Shown here one piece after another: positions 44,735 to 55,724 of a DNA stretch of 64,000 nucleotides (the stretch's first letter is position 1; each line of letters starts with the position of its first letter). Source of the DNA: Diadema setosum (lineage: Eukaryota; Echinodermata; Echinoidea; Diadematoida; Diadematidae). The translations under genes and the position numbers were made by a program. The stretch covers positions 1,002,501 to 1,066,500 of the forward strand of contig CM067068.1 in assembly GCA_033980235.1 (NCBI GenBank), written 5' to 3'. The notes beneath the pieces were generated by a model that saw only the letters and a list, made by a program, of their open reading frames with translations, did no database searches and was not told the origin of the DNA.

Positions 44735-46658
44735 CTTTCTCTCACTCTGAATATTTTACTATAAACATTATTAAGTATTGTTTTCATGTGTCTGGAATGT
44801 CTTTTTCTTTTTTCGTTGCTATTTTATCATTTTAATTGATGTCAGCTGTTAAAAATCATTGACAATTCCATTATAATGATCATCATTTTCATGATTGTTG
44901 ATTCATAATGAGTAAAAAGTGCACTGACCTCCTCCCTAAACTGGTGATAGGTCTTCCGTATGCCCTCTGCGGAGGACACCACAAACTCCTTGTCGGGCGA
45001 TGCCTCCGTGACGTCATCGAGAACCTGGCCAATGGTCTTGCCCTGTAAGGGCAGTGACGTAGGGAAGTCCTGCCCGTGTGAGTAGCTGATAGTATACTTA
45101 TTCCTGACTGGGCTTTGGCAGCTGCTGATGACCGGAAACAGATGCATAGTTATATACATGTATATAATATTGTTGTCATCATATCTAATGTCTTTAGCTC
45201 AAGTGCCATGGCTTTCTCCTTTGTTTCTATCATACATGTATAACTTACTGTGCTTCCTAATGGGCTAAAGATGGATTATTTTTCTCTGGATAACGTCTGT
45301 TTCTTCTGAATCGGTAAAAGCTGCGAAGAACGGTACAAATACACTAGACGTAATGATAATGGTGCTCAGGGTGATAAATACTGGTAATAATGATACTATA
45401 GCAACAACATTGGTCCACGTTTACAAAGTTACTTTAGTCTCCTCAGTGATGTCAAATTTCTGTCAGTGGGCCCTGTCATTGTATACCCCGGTTACAGCTC
45501 GTTATTCCGAAGGTTCGTTATTCCGAAGGCTCTTCAGTCCGAAGATTCCTTATTCCGAAGGTTCGTTTTTCCGAATTTCATTTTCTGATGAACAATTCTT
45601 CGGAATAACGAACCTTCGGAATAGCGCCACAAATATTCGGATTAACGAACCCTTTTCCATTTTCGGATTAACGAACCTCTAGATATAGGGAATTTGCGTG
45701 TTTCGGATTAACGAACCTTCGGAATAACGAACCTTCGGAATAACGAACAGCACCCGTATACCCCACCCCGCATATACATACAATACGCGTGGGTCGAAAG
45801 GGGTACTACTGCAGACTGATGTTAGTCTAGTCCCCGTTGTCCCGAGTCATATCATTATCATCATCCACTATAATAGAAACCATGTGGTCTGAAGAAGGAC
45901 CACTATCCTCAACTGTTTTTTTTTTTTATGTTGTTTCTATCACTATAAACATTGTCGCAATTATATTCAGGGCCATGGCCACGACCAGCTCACTCCTGAT
46001 CTTTCCATTCCTGTATTTTTTTTTTCGCCTCTCGTGTACAGTAGAAATTAATAGGTCAAACCCATATAACCGCCATGATGGCTTATCTACACTCATACGA
46101 TGAACGTCAGCCAAATAACAAACAAACAAACAAACAACACGCACACAACAAAAAATCACACACACACACACATACCTCTGAGAGGATGTGCTATATCATG
46201 TGAAAGATAAAATGGGTGCTGTTCGTTATTCCGAAGGTTCGCTATTCCGAAGGTTCGTTATTCCGAAAGGTCGTTAATCCGAAACACGCAAATTCCCTAT
46301 ACCTAAGAGGTTCGTTAATCCGAAAATGAAAAAGGGTACGTTAATCCGAAAATTTGTGGCGTTATTCCGAAGGTTCGTTACTCCGAAGATTGGTTAATCC
46401 GAAAATGAAATTCGGAACAATGAACATTCGGAATAACGAATCCTAGGAATAAAGAGCCTTCGGAATAACGAACCTTCGGAATAACGAGCTGTAACCAGAT
46501 AAAATACCACTGTACCAATACGTGAGTGATAATCGTCTCGACCTGCGACGATGATTTTCAGCATTCCAAAGCCTTCGCTCGACGATCAGTGGTAAACATC
46601 GGGCGATTGGCGTCCTGTGACACGGGAAAGTTCGGACAACGGTTAGTAGGTTCGCCAT
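33811..46658 (-). CDS. ACSF2: ACSF2-type medium-chain acyl-CoA synthetase (whole gene, 13 exons)
   Basis: Thirteen exons join in one frame into 619 residues, close to the about 615 of human ACSF2, which makes acyl-CoA from medium-chain fatty acids, ATP and CoA in mitochondria. Adenylate-forming motifs appear in order: P-loop TSGTTGSPK (266-274), YGMTE (407-411), TGD (490-492), [16 protein letters not shown] (506-521) and the C-terminal [13 protein letters not shown] (592-604) with catalytic Lys598. Blocks typical of ACSF2 include [21 protein letters not shown], shortened here to WAPNSYSWV, and [10 protein letters not shown]. The first 26 residues are Arg-rich with no acid, fitting a mitochondrial presequence. 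Oddities: Ala follows the P-loop Lys where Gly is usual, Asn597 replaces the usual Gly before Lys598, and intron 3 uses a GC donor. Three transposon copies of one family sit in its introns. Confidence 0.93.
34841..35182. repeat. GGGCAATTACC inverted-end repeat with TTAGGG-like interior, copy 1
   Basis: It is bounded by AGGGCAATTACCCC and GGTAATTGCCCTAGACCC. The interior is rich in degenerate TTAGGG/TTAGGTTTAGGG on the + strand. A mariner-type MITE (34920-35064) has inserted into it. It lies in ACSF2 intron 12. Confidence 0.7.
34920..35064. mobile_element. 145-bp mariner-like MITE with TA duplication
   Basis: The ends CACTGCAAAAA and TTTTTACAGTG are flanked by TA on each side (34918-34919 and 35065-35066). 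The subterminal repeats GGTGTTAAA/TTTAACACC pair within it. TA targets point to the Tc1/mariner superfamily. Confidence 0.75.
35225..35335 (-). CDS. ACSF2: ACSF2 exon 12
   Basis: It encodes [20 protein letters not shown] and EIRQYCKGK. The acceptor is TTCCAAAG|ATTG and the donor GGCAAG|GTGAGA; both are phase 0. Confidence 0.93.
35450..35586 (+). pseudogene. LINE reverse transcriptase 3'-end relic
   Basis: It reads [20 protein letters not shown] then [17 protein letters not shown] and stops at 35584. The 'PxLWNxLP ... FKxxLKxxLF' pattern is the usual C-terminal tail of jockey/CR1-type LINE polyproteins. The upstream part is out of frame. It lies in ACSF2 intron 11. Confidence 0.65.
36020..36161 (-). 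CDS. ACSF2: ACSF2 exon 11: hinge motif
   Basis: It encodes [20 protein letters not shown] and [20 protein letters not shown], the core hinge (GRSKD) that swings the C-terminal domain. The acceptor is CACCTAG|GGAC and the donor GTCTAT|GTAAGT, phase 0. Confidence 0.94.
36461..36762. repeat. Nested palindrome made of SINE tails
   Basis: The outer arms (TGCAACTGATTGACAAATTG ... CAATCAGTTACA) are reverse complements. The middle has two tandem copies, about 104 bp apart, of a palindromic unit centred on CATACTCGAGCGGGTATGTACG. The outer arms match the tail of the SINE at 57.9 kb. It lies in ACSF2 intron 10. Confidence 0.75.
37057..37208 (-). CDS. ACSF2: ACSF2 exon 10
   Basis: It encodes [20 protein letters not shown], then [20 protein letters not shown] and QWLHTG. 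The acceptor is AGTGCAG|GTCA and the donor ACAGG|GTGAGC, phase 2. Confidence 0.93.
37761..37868 (-). CDS. ACSF2: ACSF2 exon 9: YGxTE motif
   Basis: It encodes [20 protein letters not shown] through [11 protein letters not shown], with the YGMTE adenylation motif. The acceptor is CGTCCTAG|ATCG and the donor TACGAG|GTAATG; both are phase 0. Confidence 0.93.
37931..37951. repeat. Short GT microsatellite in ACSF2 intron 8
   Basis: A GT run of about ten units. Confidence 0.85.
38585..38756 (-). CDS. ACSF2: ACSF2 exon 8
   Basis: It encodes [20 protein letters not shown] and [20 protein letters not shown]. The acceptor is CTCTCACAG|GTGT and the donor TTTGTG|GTAGGA, phase 0. Confidence 0.93.
39641..39687. 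repeat. GT microsatellite in ACSF2 intron 7
   Basis: A pure GT run. Confidence 0.95.
39929..40068 (-). CDS. ACSF2: ACSF2 exon 7
   Basis: It encodes [20 protein letters not shown] and [20 protein letters not shown], aligning with the PxPLYHxxG block of the family. The donor is AAAG|GTAGGT, phase 2. Confidence 0.92.
40671..40769 (-). CDS. ACSF2: ACSF2 exon 6: P-loop
   Basis: It begins [20 protein letters not shown], completing the ATP/AMP P-loop. The acceptor is TTTTTCAG|GGAAC and the donor CACATT|GTGAGC; both ends are phase 0. Confidence 0.93.
41256..41549. mobile_element. TTCCGAAGG-repeat transposon, copy B
   Basis: This is the same family in the opposite orientation (GGGTGCTG ... CTGTAACC). 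The flanking 8-mers GACAAATC and GACAAACC differ by one base. It lies in ACSF2 intron 5. Confidence 0.82.
41660..41825 (-). CDS. ACSF2: ACSF2 exon 5
   Basis: It runs from [20 protein letters not shown] to [11 protein letters not shown], the lead-in to the P-loop. The acceptor is TCCCCAG|CTTT and the donor CTTCG|GTGAGA, phase 0. Confidence 0.92.
42693..42811 (-). CDS. ACSF2: ACSF2 exon 4
   Basis: It encodes [20 protein letters not shown] and [19 protein letters not shown]. The acceptor is TTTCAG|GTTGG and the donor AAGAC|GTATAT, phase 2. Confidence 0.88.
43306..43994. mobile_element. About 690-bp TIR element in ACSF2 intron 3
   Basis: The left end GTGACACTGCACCTCAAAAC and the reverse complement of the right end (GTGACCGTGCACCTCAAAAC) are 18/20 identical, and the similarity continues for about 40 bp into AAAGTCGC. 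No coding frame lies inside. No exact target duplication was resolved. Confidence 0.7.
44142..44324 (-). CDS. ACSF2: ACSF2 exon 3
   Basis: The 61 residues run from [20 protein letters not shown] to [17 protein letters not shown]. The acceptor is TCTGCAG|GCAG. The donor is AAAAAG|GCAAGA, a GC donor with no usable GT nearby; the next exon continues in phase 0. Confidence 0.9.
44548..44734. repeat. AT microsatellite with internal duplication
   Basis: TA runs interrupted twice by ATACATAATTATATACATGT, a local duplication. It lies in ACSF2 intron 2. Confidence 0.92.
44929..45124 (-). CDS. ACSF2: ACSF2 exon 2
   Basis: It encodes [20 protein letters not shown] and [18 protein letters not shown], ending TYHQFREE at GAG|GTCAGT. 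Two adjacent acceptors (CAG at 45125 or 45122) are both phase-compatible and differ by one residue. Confidence 0.8.
45490..45755. mobile_element. TTCCGAAGG-repeat transposon, copy C
   Basis: It runs GGTTACAGCTCG ... AACAGCACCC. The target duplication GTATACCCC is exact (45481-45489 and 45756-45764). It lies in ACSF2 intron 1. Confidence 0.87.
46214..46496. mobile_element. TTCCGAAGG-repeat transposon, copy D
   Basis: It runs GGGTGCTGTTCG ... GAGCTGTAACC. The 9-bp duplication AGATAAAAT is exact (46205-46213 and 46497-46505). It lies in ACSF2 intron 1, with the duplication ending 16 bp from candidate exon 1. Confidence 0.87.
46522..46658 (-). CDS. ACSF2: ACSF2 exon 1 (candidate): mitochondrial presequence
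   Basis: ATG at 46658 opens [20 protein letters not shown], an Arg-rich, acid-free presequence-like stretch. The donor CAC|GTATTG leaves phase 2, which the exon 2 acceptor needs, and the total length then matches the family. The exon has no conserved motif, so it is inferred. Confidence 0.55.
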
Positions 46659-46945
46659 TCCTACGCAAACCAGGCACTAATCACGGTTTCGGTTAAAAAA
46701 CGAAAACGTATAACAACCTCACAAAAATAATGGTAATGGTGTCTAAAGTTCATGACACCGACATGTTCGTCTGATGTTCTCCACAGATGTCATTCGAGAC
46801 GAACAGCCTGACACCAAGTGAAAAGTTACACCTGCACCTCAGGGGTGTATCCAGGATTTTTTCTGGGTGTGTGTGTGTGGGGGGGGGGGGGTAGTAATCA
46901 CAATTTTTGGACCTTTACCTTTGCGAGGGAACGGAGCGACCGAGC

Positions 46946-47352
46946 GGGGGGAGGGTGTATGGGCACGGTAGGGAGTTTTTGAATTTTATATCTTAAAATG
47001 GGGCCATTTGGTGCATACAAAAGTGACTTTTCAGCAAAACATTTATGTCAAAATTGGTGATAAAACCTGTGTTGGTCACTTACAAGTTTGTTAATCGGTA
47101 AGTTGAAAACTGCATAAGTCCGTAAGTGCATTTAAAAAAAGTTGCTGACTAGCTAACCTTACACCTTCCTAAAGTACATAGACCCCAGGGTAAAAAGCCC
47201 TCGAAAAACAAAAATTGTCTTTTACAAAAAGTGGACCTTTTGAAATTTTATTTTATTTTATTTTTTTATTTTTTTTTTTTTTTTTTTTGGGGGGGGGGGG
47301 TTGTACGACCCTCCCGACCCCCCCCCCCTTCCATACACCCATGCCACTACCC
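46946..47352. repeat. Degenerate fold-back repeat with poly-T/poly-G core
   Basis: GGGTGTATGGGCACGGTAGG at the left is roughly complementary to CCATACACCCATGCCACTAC at the right. The interior holds a T(20)G(12) tract near 47269-47300. Confidence 0.45.
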
Positions 47353-48669
47353 TCGGTGGTGTATTCAATCCCCTATTCCCCTACTCCCCGACGGTTTTCC
47401 GTCGTTGTAAAACTTTGAGGCCCTGCAGAAGATCTCAACGACAGGTCAAAGTTCAAAGTTAAATAAAGGCAATGTAGTCGGGATACGAGGCATGACTATA
47501 AGTAAATACCGACGCACAACACGAAAACGATGAAGCGAAGCATGATCGTTTCGCTGATTGCGTTGACATAATACTTTGTACTGTTATGAGAGGAATGTTC
47601 TGTTGCTGAAATAAATTATGTAGCTGGGAAAGAAGCTCTACTTCCTCGTCTATAGTCTGTACTTCTGAGTACTATTGTCAAATACGTTTAGACCAAACTA
47701 CCACTGTAACTTATCACTATTTCAGAACTGTAGCAGCAGATCCTATCGTCAGATCTGAATTATTAGTCTACTATGACAGTATATTACACAATGTACCCGC
47801 TTTTGTGTAACAGAATGTATCAGATCAATGCTTTAACCACTGTATTGATATCGTTGAGCGAATTGAGCAGGAAACTTTAAAATGGTTATGATAAAACAAA
47901 GAAGATACAGATCACTATGTATAAGACAGCATTACCTAGTATTTTAGTGCTCCTCGATGAAGTGTAATGACCTTCAAAGTTATGGAAATTGATTCAATTA
48001 TTTTATGACCTTCAAAGATATAGAACATAGATTCACTATATAGTGGGCATCAAAGTTTTAGCTGGAACATTGATTTACTTCCAAATCTATGGCATATCTC
48101 TTTATTTTATTATTTTTTTGAGGGGCAGGGCATCAACAGTATAACTACCTGTTTTACTAATTGTAAAGGTGTTCGTCTCATATAAACTCTCTGACAAAGT
48201 GGCAAGTCTCGGACACTCGAACATGTTGGGACTTTTTGTGACTTTTTTTGTTTATAGAATTTAAAAAGAAGAAGAAACGATTGAAAATTATTAGTGCTTT
48301 CAAAAAAAGGACCCTCGTTTATATCTCTTCTTTTGTTTCCTTCTCCTGATTGAGATGTTCCTGAAAACAACCGTGAAAACAAAGGGTTAGCTTCACCACT
48401 TCAAAGCTTCAGCGGAATATTATTTTATTCAGACACTGAACTGCTCCCCATGCATAGGTATAGATGAATGCTATTCTCTGATACCACGAAGTGTCTCAGT
48501 CGCCAGTGTTAAACACAATCATGAAGCCTTTTCAACCTTGCCCTTGAAACTCTCTATGATTTCAACGAGTCGTGCATGATACACAATTTCTCACTTTACC
48601 TCATTCTTTGCCACAGACCAGTAAGGCGTTACATCAAGTGGAATCTCTTCGGAATTTTAGCAGATAGGG

Positions 48670-48905
48670 GTATAGTGTGGTTTACTCGTGGACAGAGCGT
48701 GGATAAGACTCTTTACTTTACAAAACGGAGGTCCAAGGTTCGGGTTCTGCTGATATTTTACCTCCTTTGACGGGACGTTTGTACCCACCATGTCCCTCTC
48801 AATCTGTATAGGTGTGACTGCTTGGGTACCTGGCAGCGCTATAGGGTAATGAAAGGGCCCTCTGGAAAACCAGTGCGAGTTACTCTGCAGGCTCACATGA
48901 GTAAA
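48670..48905 (+). mobile_element. tRNA-type SINE, second family
   Basis: A B-box-like GGTTCGGGTTC (48737-48747) follows GTGGATAAGACTCTTTAC, as in tRNA-derived heads. The body GGCAGCGCTATAGGGTAATG and a CAGTGCGAGTTACTCTGCAG tail follow. Ends are approximate. Confidence 0.5.
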
Positions 48906-49639
48906 ATGAAACATTAATGATTATTCATGCGTAAGGCTTAAAATTCCACTGCCTTTGATTTTCCATGCTCCAAGTTTTTCCATAGAGATTGGATAAAGCG
49001 ACCGAAGTATATACGTAGTTCTTAATTCTGGCAATTTTGTACGGTATTTCAAAAGAAACAAATTCTTCAAGTTTTCTTCAAACTAATGCCAATGGACGGG
49101 AAACGGGAATCTCAGTATTTCACATAGAGTTAACTTTTAATACCCTTCAGCACAATTTCATTACGCAAATATTTCGGAGTATAAATAAGTCATTTCCAAC
49201 ACATCATGCGTCTTTCTGCATATTTGGAAGCAGTTTTTTTTTTTTTTTTTATACAGTCAAAGAAGTACTCTTTTTCTGCTTTTTTTAACTGGCTTTTCTT
49301 CGCATGTTCTGTTACTTGCACACTAATTGTAACTAAAATTGGTAGGGAAAGCGAAACACTATGTCTTCGCTACTCAGTGTCTGAATACAAACTTCTCCAC
49401 GGCACACATACATGGGGTCATACACCTAAAGGGAATGGCGTGGAGAGTTGCATGATTTCTTCTCGATCCTATACTTGAATAAGTCCTTCTTGCTCAGACC
49501 AGGGGCAGACGGGTCATCCCCCCCCCCCCCCGTTACATTTAAAAAGAGGTTTTCATACAAAAAAAAAACAACAACAACAACAACAAACAAACAAAAACAA
49601 AACCGTAAAATGATATTGTCAACGCTTTGACAAAATGTA

Positions 49640-49721
49640 TGGCAGCGGTGGGATTCGAACCCACGCCATCGAAATGACTGGTGCCTTAAACCAGCGCCTT
49701 AGACCGCTCGGCCACGCTACC
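49640..49721 (-). tRNA. tRNA-Leu (anticodon AAG)
   Basis: The minus strand reads GGTAGCGTGGCCGAGCGGTC at the 5' end, with an A box (TGGCCGAGCGG), a long variable arm and a B box (GGTTCGAATCC), and ends CCGCTGCCA. The anticodon arm CTGGT-TTAAGGC-ACCAG places AAG at 34-36. The acceptor stem GGTAGCG/CGCTGCC pairs with one G-U. There is no intron. A TTTT run (49632-49635 on the minus strand) can end Pol III transcription. It decodes CUU leucine. Confidence 0.96.
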
Positions 49722-50205
49722 TCGATGGCCGCAGGCGAGTTCGCAACGGACAGATCGATTCTGCCCCAGTTGACATGCGCGTTCAACACACCACAGTGAT
49801 CTCTAAGGGACACGTGCAAATGGCAGGTTGCCCTTTGAACATGCGTGCAGAATTGAATGTTGACTTTGGTATACAAGACTTCGGTTTATTTAAAATGGCA
49901 GTAAAGGAAATATTCCCGACAGAGAGGATATAAGTTCTCTATATGTTACCTTATTCAAATTAACACTCTTCTTCCCATCATTTAGCGACCTTGTCGTCAA
50001 ACTTTTCATCAAGTAATACAGGCCTATGAGATGACAGTATTTAGTGTCCGAAAGAGTTTAATTCTTTTTAACAAATTAGTGTAGCACTGGTTATGCAATG
50101 CTTTCTCTCTTTATCTATATTTATTATATAGCGTTATCACTCGGATCTTCTATCTTTATACGCTGCACAGTCATTGTTCTGATGGGAAATATTATTTATT
50201 GTTAG

Positions 50206-50251
50206 TTAATCCAGGGAGGTGGAAGAGAGACTCTTCCACCTCCCTGGTTAA
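50206..50251. repeat. Perfect 17-bp hairpin flanked by TTAA
   Basis: CCAGGGAGGTGGAAGAG (50211-50227), a 3-base spacer, then its exact complement (50231-50247). TTAA lies at both sides (50206-50209 and 50248-50251). A related AGGGAGGT...ACCTCCCT pair is at 24770-24796. Confidence 0.8.
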
Positions 50252-50400
50252 ACCAACAAGCCTACATAATATTCACCTTACGATTTCATCGATTGAACTA
50301 TTTCGCGAGCAATCATTGCAATGTGTTCAAAAGATAACGGATAGTCTTGTAAGTTTGTGCCATATACATGCTGATATCATGTTTTTTACTTCTGGAATTA

Positions 50401-50403
<3 letters not shown>

Positions 50404-50450
<47 letters not shown>
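50404..50450. repeat. CT microsatellite
   Basis: A CT run of more than 20 units. Confidence 0.95.
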
Positions 50451-50767
50451 TAATTTGTAGTTTTCATGTCCTCTAAAAAATTACGCCTTTTTATTTTCAC
50501 ATTTTAATGATTCCATGCCCGACATTTCATACAATGCCATACAAATTTCCATTTAATATCAAGAGAGAATTCAAATAATGTAATCAAAGTAATTGATTTG
50601 TGATGGAAAGAGAGACATATAAACCAAATACAAATAGTGTGCGTAATAATATGAGGAACCTATTAAAAGCAGAGGCTTGTAAAATATATTTACAGGCTCT
50701 AAAAGTAATGGTTTTAATAGTTTATTACAATAATGTCTGAATGGCAAAAAATATATGATGAAACGAA

Positions 50768-53246
<2,479 letters not shown>

Positions 53247-53772
53247 ACTATATATTCTGGTGTGTTTAGACATTCAGATCATGTCTAAATATTGATGTAG
53301 TGTCCAACCTCTTTCACCTTTTATGAAACGGGCACACCATTGTAAGGTACAACCTTTGGCATAACGCCCTCACAAGTTCATTTTCAGGACAGGTCAAGCT
53401 GGGTACATCGTAAGTAACGTCCTTTTATTTCCCACAACTTCTTTGATGATGGAGAAATCATAATACCAGATATAACAATTATATTTTTCTACACTGAAAT
53501 TCATAACAGAAATCGTAATTACATGCAATAGCTAAAAAAAAAAGTTATTTAAAAATACCTAAAAATGCCTAGCTTGGAATTTGCATAAGAAAAGGAAACC
53601 AACTGCTACATAGCCGCCATTACAGTTACCAAATGCCACATATAACAAACAGACACACATGCACGTTATCACAAACACTCCTATAGCCTCACATGCAGTA
53701 CACCACAGATACACATAAACACACCCAGGTGACATACACACACTCCTACACCCTCACCTTACCCTTACATAT

Positions 53773-53812
53773 ACCATTGATTGATTGATTGACTGATTGA
53801 TTGATTGATTGG

Positions 53813-53877
<65 letters not shown>
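53773..53877. repeat. ATTG tetranucleotide microsatellite
   Basis: TGAT repeats with occasional GGTT and GACT variants. Confidence 0.95.
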
Positions 53878-53878
<1 letters not shown>

Positions 53879-54419
53879 TGAATTTATTTCCACTTTGCAT
53901 TCACAAAAGTGTGAAACAAACATAACTGAGTTACAATGACTATTACAATTACACGTGTATTATTTCTAGAATATTTTGTCCATATCTATGTATAAAAATA
54001 ATCAAAACAATAATACATAATAATATGAAATGTTTATTTCGTCAACGAAATGACTGATTTCGTAACGAAATAGGCCATGTGCCCCATAAAAAACTATAGT
54101 CTTTGTCCATGGTTGAAACCATGGTTCAATTATTGTACCACCTTCATGAATTTGGGCCAGTTTGTAACTATTCTAAAAAAAAAAAAAAAAAAAAAACAAC
54201 CCAAAACCAACAAATATCATTATGAGACACATATAACAATAAACTTACCATATACAATGAATTTAACCATTTGCAATAAACCATTTACTTAACACCATAC
54301 AAAATGATTATTAGAGATACTTTGTGCTGCTAAACTCAGTAGGAAAATTTGATGATTTCAATGTAAGGTATTACGTGCAGCAATTTACATGATTTTTTTT
54401 TGGGGGGGGGGGGGGGCAC

Positions 54420-54508
54420 CAATCTCGATGTCATATATCCGGTGCTCTACTAGGCTTGCCAATTCATCCTCCTGCACAGCTAGGTCAGACATTGTCAGCA
54501 AATCTAAG
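54420..54508 (-). pseudogene. Possible reverse-transcriptase relic
   Basis: The minus strand reads LRFADNV, then after a one-base frame change DLAVQEDELASLVEH, which resembles the FADD motif C and following residues of LINE RTs. It is short, with no other RT motif found. Confidence 0.3.
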
Positions 54509-54574
54509 GTTGGTATTATTCTGCCTCATATTGTATGCATGAAAGAGCATCTCCCAAGTTTGATTTTGTTGTGA

Positions 54575-54829
54575 GGCAATTCTTTTTTCGCAGTCAAATT
54601 ACAGAGATGTATTTACACATATTTCTGGAATCCTTCAAAGGCTCAAGCTTTGTGTGAGGAAACTATTGAAAGTTTGGATTTATGGGAGATGAGAAAAGCA
54701 GACCACCAAACTATTTATCAAGGCATCAAACAATCTCTCAATGCATACAACTTCTTTGGAGATAATATGGAGAAACTGGAAGAATGTGTAAACATAAGGA
54801 TTCATCCAGAAAAAAAAACTTGTCACTAA
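54575..54829 (+). CDS. Unrecognised open frame, possible terminal exon
   Basis: The 84-codon frame is open from the stop at 54572 to the TAA at 54827 and has no ATG until M at about codon 43. It includes TYFWNPSKAQALCEETIESL and DLWEMRKADHQTIYQGIKQS, of unusually protein-like composition for this AT-rich flank. TTCTTTTTTCGCAG|TCAAA at 54593 could be a splice acceptor (phase 1). No upstream partner exon was found and I do not recognise the family. It may be a relic of a processed gene. Confidence 0.3.
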   Translation, partial: GNSFFAVKLQRCIYTYFWNPSKAQALCEETIESLDLWEMRKADHQTIYQGIKQSLNAYNFFGDNMEKLEECVNIRIHPEKKTCH

Positions 54830-55667
54830 ACCAACATTTATGTGGTGTACATCACCATGCTAATTCTTTTTTTCGAAAACATGCTAAATCCACAAAATCC
54901 CAACGAGATATACATTCTTAAAACCCCACGTCTTAAAAGCATGTGAAATAAATATCACGGTTTTTCTCCTTTTGATCAAAAGTAGATTTCGCACCTTTTG
55001 GAAAGGAACTTCTCATACATAGGGCATAAGAAAAAAATGCTGAAACAAAAAGTAGAAAATTAGGAGTTTACCTACTACAATGGGAAGGTTATATAATCTG
55101 TGTTTTCCACTCAAATTCTGAAGAAAATAAAAGTATAACTCTCTGAATTTACTTACAGTGTTAAGAAGCTGTCATAATTCTAATGTTAGCAGAAAGGCGC
55201 TGATGAACATTGGATTTTTAATGCAAGGTGTAAGAGGTCTATGTATGTGTGAGATAGGAATGTGTTTTTTTTCTCATTCTAGATAATATTGCATACAATT
55301 ACCATTTGTTTGCAATCTACATTGTAGCAAATATAACTGTAATATTTGGTTTTACTAGTGTTTTGAGATTATTTTTTTTTGAACATCAAATAAAGATTTC
55401 AGAACCCCCCTTGAAATAAATGAATAAACATGATAAATAAATGAAGTGTGTGTGTATGTTCATGGTAGTTATCCATCTCACTGTAACTACCTCACTATTA
55501 GGCATACAGGGATTGGGGACTTCACGCACTCTGGTCAAACACACTACATGTACACATCACGTACCCCCCCCCCCCCACCCCACCCCACCCCACCCCAGTC
55601 ATAGACATCCTCCGTTGGTTCTTGTACCTTCAGTAGCTATGCACTATTCCTATGAACCATGAAAATA

Positions 55668-55724
<57 letters not shown>

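Larger units (their letters stand above)
46659..49639. other. ACSF2 upstream region
   Basis: It holds the 46.9-kb fold-back repeat and the 48.7-kb SINE. The ACSF2 promoter should begin just above 46658; no TATA box is evident near it. Confidence 0.55.
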
